DNA of 64,000 nucleotides from Corynebacterium kroppenstedtii (GTDB taxonomy: Bacteria > Actinomycetota > Actinomycetes > Mycobacteriales > Mycobacteriaceae): positions 806,001 through 870,000 of the forward strand of contig NZ_CP069792.1 of NCBI RefSeq assembly GCF_016894245.1, in the 5' to 3' direction. Every line of letters begins with the position of its first letter. The first letter of the stretch is position 1. The translations under genes and the position numbers were made by a program. The notes beneath the pieces were generated by a model. That model was not told where the DNA came from. It did no database searches and saw nothing but the letters and a program-made list of their open reading frames with translations. Below, one piece after another: positions 61,408 through 64,000 of the stretch.

Positions 61408-62322
61408 TTAGAGTTTGTCAGTGAAGAATGGGCCGAGTTTACTGACGGCCTCAGCTACTTCTTTCTCACCGTCGTAGAGGTCCATATGGTTTGCGCCGTC
61501 AACCACGTGTTGGGATTTGTCGGTGCTGGCGGCTCGTTCGTAGAGATCATCGCTCATCCACTTCGACCCTGCTTTGCTCCCGGCAATGATCAGCAGCGGT
61601 TGAGTGAGATAAGCCTCGGCCTTGTGGAAAGCATCGTATGTGATGATTTGCGACAGGCTACGCGTAGTCATCCAACCTGGGGCGTTGGGGTGCTCGCAAC
61701 GCGGGGTGTGGTAGTACTCCCACGCCTGGCGTAGCTCCTCATTGGGAGCATCGTCCTCGTTCATCGGTGCGAGGGGGAACTCGTTGTCTTTACCGGCGGC
61801 ATCAGTGGTCCGCGCTTGTGCTGCCTGCTCGAGAATCGGTGCCGCTTCGGCGTCGGTAACCGATCCGTCCCACCCGTTGCGGAACATCTGCCCGATATTA
61901 ACCATGCTCACGGTGCCCACGGCTTTGATCCGCGGGTCATTGATCGCGGCGTTGGCGGTATAACCAGCGCCGGCGCAAATTCCCATGGCGCCTATTCGTT
62001 CGTTATCGACGTAGTCCAGAGTGGTGAGGTAGTCGACGACAGCGCTGACATCCTCGGTCCTGATATGTGGATTCTCCAGTTGACGGGGTTCACCAGAACT
62101 GGCGCCCTGGAAGGACGCGTCGTAGACGACGGTGACAAATCCGTATTCGGCGACTTTTTTGGCGTAGAGGCCTGCGGTTTGCTCCTTCACGCCACCACCG
62201 GGATGGGAAACGACGATGGCGGGATAGGTCTGTGAGGCCTCGAACTCTGGAGGGAAGTTGATTACTGCAGAGAGTGTTGTGCCATAACCGTTGAGAGTCT
62301 TGATATTGATGTTTTTGCTCAT
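61408..62322 (-). CDS. Alpha/beta hydrolase with Cys nucleophile (dienelactone hydrolase-like), copy 1
   Basis: 304 aa. Seen: oxyanion region VVSHPGGGVKEQTAGLYAKK, YDASFQGASSGEPRQLE, nucleophile elbow GICAGAG with Cys at 116 in place of Ser, and catalytic His in VDGANHMDLYDG. The G-x-C-x-G elbow matches dienelactone hydrolase. Substrate unknown. A paralogue (copy 2) lies just upstream, about 60 bp away on the same strand; the two share motif order and the SGEPRQLE sequence, so they arose by tandem duplication. Confidence 0.88.
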   Translation of the reverse strand: MSKNINIKTLNGYGTTLSAVINFPPEFEASQTYPAIVVSHPGGGVKEQTAGLYAKKVAEYGFVTVVYDASFQGASSGEPRQLENPHIRTEDVSAVVDYLTTLDYVDNERIGAMGICAGAGYTANAAINDPRIKAVGTVSMVNIGQMFRNGWDGSVTDAEAAPILEQAAQARTTDAAGKDNEFPLAPMNEDDAPNEELRQAWEYYHTPRCEHPNAPGWMTTRSLSQIITYDAFHKAEAYLTQPLLIIAGSKAGSKWMSDDLYERAASTDKSQHVVDGANHMDLYDGEKEVAEAVSKLGPFFTDKL

Positions 62323-62380
62323 GTTTGTTCCTTTACAGGTCGCTGGTCAGTTCGCCTTGAGGAATCAGTTCGTTAAATAA

Positions 62381-63283
62381 TTAGTTGCCCGCGAGCTTCT
62401 CGCGAAAGAAGGAGCTCATCTTGGCAACAGCCGGGTCGACGTAGTCGGGCTTGTCGTAGAGGTCGACGTGTGACGCGCCGTCGATAATGAACAATTCCTT
62501 TGGTTCTTGAGCCTTCTCAATCGCGTTCTGCGAATACGGCAGCGTGTCCGCATCACTTCCGGCAATCATGAGCAGCGGACGGGGCGAGATCTGATCGATG
62601 AAACCGTAGGCGTCGAACACAGCAATGCGGTCGAAGCTCGTCGGATCGACCGTATTCGGTGCTCGGTCATCCTTGGCACGGTCCGTGCGGTAGTAGTCGT
62701 AGGCTTCCTTGTACATCGAACGATCGGGGTACTCGTTTGCCTGATCCTGGGTCATCGGGATCATTGGTTGTGCTTCGACGTCCTTACCCGCTGCACGGTC
62801 GGTGCGAGCTTGTACCGAGGCTTCGAGGAATTTCGGCAGCGTCTCAGCCTGGGACCGGTACACGTCACCCAGGTCGGCCCCGCTGACAGTGGCGACCGCC
62901 TTGATCCGAATATCACTGGACGCGGCGAACGGTACGAACCCTCCGGAGGCGCAGATGCCGAGAGCACCAATCCGGTCGGCGTCGACCTCCTTACACGTCG
63001 CTAGGTAACTAACGGCGTCCTTGATGTTTTCGACACGAATGAAGGGGTCTTCGAGCTGACGGGGTTCGCCGGTGCTTTCTCCCTGGTAGGCGGCGTCGAA
63101 CGTTAATGTGACGAAGCCTTCCTTGGATAGCCGTGTTGCGTAATTGATCGGTGATTGTTGGCGGACACTGCCGAATGGGTGGCTAATGACAATCGCGGGA
63201 CTTGCACCCTGCGCGTCGTCGGGAATGAACAACGTGCCCGCGATGGTTTGGTTTCCGCTGGAAAACTTAACGTCAGTCTGCAT
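62381..63283 (-). CDS. Alpha/beta hydrolase with Cys nucleophile, copy 2
   Basis: 300 aa, starting MQTDVKFSSGNQTIAGTLFI. ATG 63283 has GGAAGGAA upstream; the frame open to 63529 runs into the next gene. Seen: VISHPFGSVRQQSPINYATR, DAAYQGESTGEPRQLEDPFI, elbow GICASGG (Cys 111) and DGASHVDLYD. Close paralogue of the gene at 61408. The pair may process related esters or lactones; the neighbouring NAD(P)-binding gene suggests a small redox/hydrolase operon. Confidence 0.88.
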   Translation of the reverse strand: MQTDVKFSSGNQTIAGTLFIPDDAQGASPAIVISHPFGSVRQQSPINYATRLSKEGFVTLTFDAAYQGESTGEPRQLEDPFIRVENIKDAVSYLATCKEVDADRIGALGICASGGFVPFAASSDIRIKAVATVSGADLGDVYRSQAETLPKFLEASVQARTDRAAGKDVEAQPMIPMTQDQANEYPDRSMYKEAYDYYRTDRAKDDRAPNTVDPTSFDRIAVFDAYGFIDQISPRPLLMIAGSDADTLPYSQNAIEKAQEPKELFIIDGASHVDLYDKPDYVDPAVAKMSSFFREKLAGN

Positions 63284-63380
63284 TACAGGTTCCTTCCTTG
63301 AAACTTCTTTTCTTGAAATGAGCCGGTAGTGACTTACGCCACCCACGATATGGACGAGCGGAATCCTCAACCAGGGGTTC

Positions 63381-64000
63381 TCAGTACCAGGCAGGCTTGT
63401 CGCCGTCGGTACCCGGCTTGTCGATCCCGACGTTGGCGCGCGAGTGTTGGGTTGGGTCGGCAATGATGGACGCAATGAATGCAGCGACGGCCTTGCGCGA
63501 CACCTCGGTCCCTTTGAACTGCTCATCACGTTGGGTGAGTTCGTAATCGGTCTCGTCCTTATTGGTCAGCCACGCTGGGCGGACGATCGTGTAGTCCAGA
63601 TCCGAAGCCTCAATGATGTCTGCCGCGCGGCGGTAAATGGTCAACGCCTCGCCGCCGATGGCCTCCCGGTTCCAGGTGTTGAATTTCTCGGGCAGCTCAT
63701 CGTAAATTCCGAGCGCATCGACGAAAATCAGGCGCGCGACCCCGGCCGTTTTCATGGCATCGATAAGTGCGCGTGCCTGCTCGTCGAGGTTTCCTGCAAG
63801 GTTGGCATAAACAATGTCCTGCCCCTCGAGCGCTGCACCGAGAGCGTCCGCGTCGAGCACATCACCTTCGACGATGCGGGCCCCGTCGGGCGCATCGACT
63901 TTGGAAGCATTGCGGGCAAACAGTGTGAGGCTATCCCCGTGGTCAGCCTGGTCCGCGATCGTGGGGATGGCGTGGCGGGCGATCTGGCCGCTGGCGCCTA
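63381..64000 (-). CDS. NAD(P)-binding protein, NmrA/atypical SDR type (5' end outside window)
   Basis: At least 206 codons; the reading frame stays open to the window end, so the start is not seen. Visible: near the missing start GASGQIARHAIPTIADQADH (NAD(P) motif GxxGxxA), FARNASKVDAPDGARIVEGD, NLAGNLDEQARALIDAMKTA, GVARLIFVDALGIYDE and the DLDYTIVRPAWLTN segment typical of the YbjT/NmrA group. It is upstream of the two hydrolases on the same strand. Function: probable NAD(P)H-dependent epimerase or redox sensor. Confidence 0.85.
   Translation of the reverse strand, partial: GASGQIARHAIPTIADQADHGDSLTLFARNASKVDAPDGARIVEGDVLDADALGAALEGQDIVYANLAGNLDEQARALIDAMKTAGVARLIFVDALGIYDELPEKFNTWNREAIGGEALTIYRRAADIIEASDLDYTIVRPAWLTNKDETDYELTQRDEQFKGTEVSRKAVAAFIASIIADPTQHSRANVGIDKPGTDGDKPAWY

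Overview
This window looks like a chromosomal segment of a Corynebacterium close to the replication origin. The evidence is gene order and content. The block yidC-jag-rsmG-parA-parB, a Rv3916c-like gene, cwlM-trxA-trxB-anti-sigma-sigM-murJ-DUF6049-mutT4-pcnA has the order known from Mycobacterium and Corynebacterium. The block MarR/DUF5318-ponA-GT87-rpsF-ssb-rplI-dnaB follows the mycobacterial Rv0042c-Rv0058 order but lacks rpsR between ssb and rplI, as in corynebacteria. The dprE1/dprE2 pair shows an arabinogalactan-type wall. The G+C looks high-fifties. I cannot fix the species from sequence alone; a C. kroppenstedtii-like organism is only a guess.

Layout. 1-6.2 kb (+): the Jag/RsmG/ParAB module with three parS sites, two of them inside coding sequence. 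6.2-7.5 kb: a small accessory graveyard with an interrupted hydrophobic peptide gene, an intact two-TM micro-protein, a decayed RHH/BrnT-like toxin-antitoxin pair and an orphan HicB-like protein. 7.6-19.9 kb (-): the CwlM, thioredoxin, SigM/anti-sigma, MurJ, DUF6049 and MutT4 block. 20-23.3 kb (+): pcnA, yqgE and a BrnFE-type amino acid exporter. 23.3-30.8 kb: a BASS transporter, an unusual ABC pseudo-ATPase with a YhgE/Pip exporter, a Nudix protein, an SdpI-like protein, an SDR and an unrecognised 378-aa protein. 30.8-42 kb: leuS, lepB, USP, MarR, DUF5318, ponA (with an in-frame amber codon cutting its tail), GT87 and a micro-protein. 42-46 kb (+): rpsF-ssb-rplI, then a 1-kb non-coding stretch with a probable structured RNA, DnaA boxes and degenerate repeats, then dnaB.

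46-64 kb is more variable. It holds a CPA1 antiporter, a two-gene fluoride channel, a metal-binding-like protein without its cysteines, an ABC cassette with a frameshifted first gene, thioredoxin, a 32-aa micro-ORF, PspA, a 2-keto acid decarboxylase, dprE2/dprE1, a DJ-1 protein, remnants of an ABC ATPase and a TetR regulator around a secreted esterase-like protein, two paralogous Cys-nucleophile alpha/beta hydrolases, and an NAD(P)-binding protein cut by the window end.

Functional themes are chromosome segregation and replication (ParABS, DnaB, SSB, DnaA boxes), envelope building (YidC, CwlM, MurJ, PonA, GT87, DprE1/2, LepB), redox and stress control (SigM, Trx/TrxB, USP, PspA) and export. 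The least explained signals are three hairpins with a near-identical 9-nt loop and different, self-complementary stems downstream of rplI, the pseudo-ATPase/YhgE pair, and the micro-proteins.
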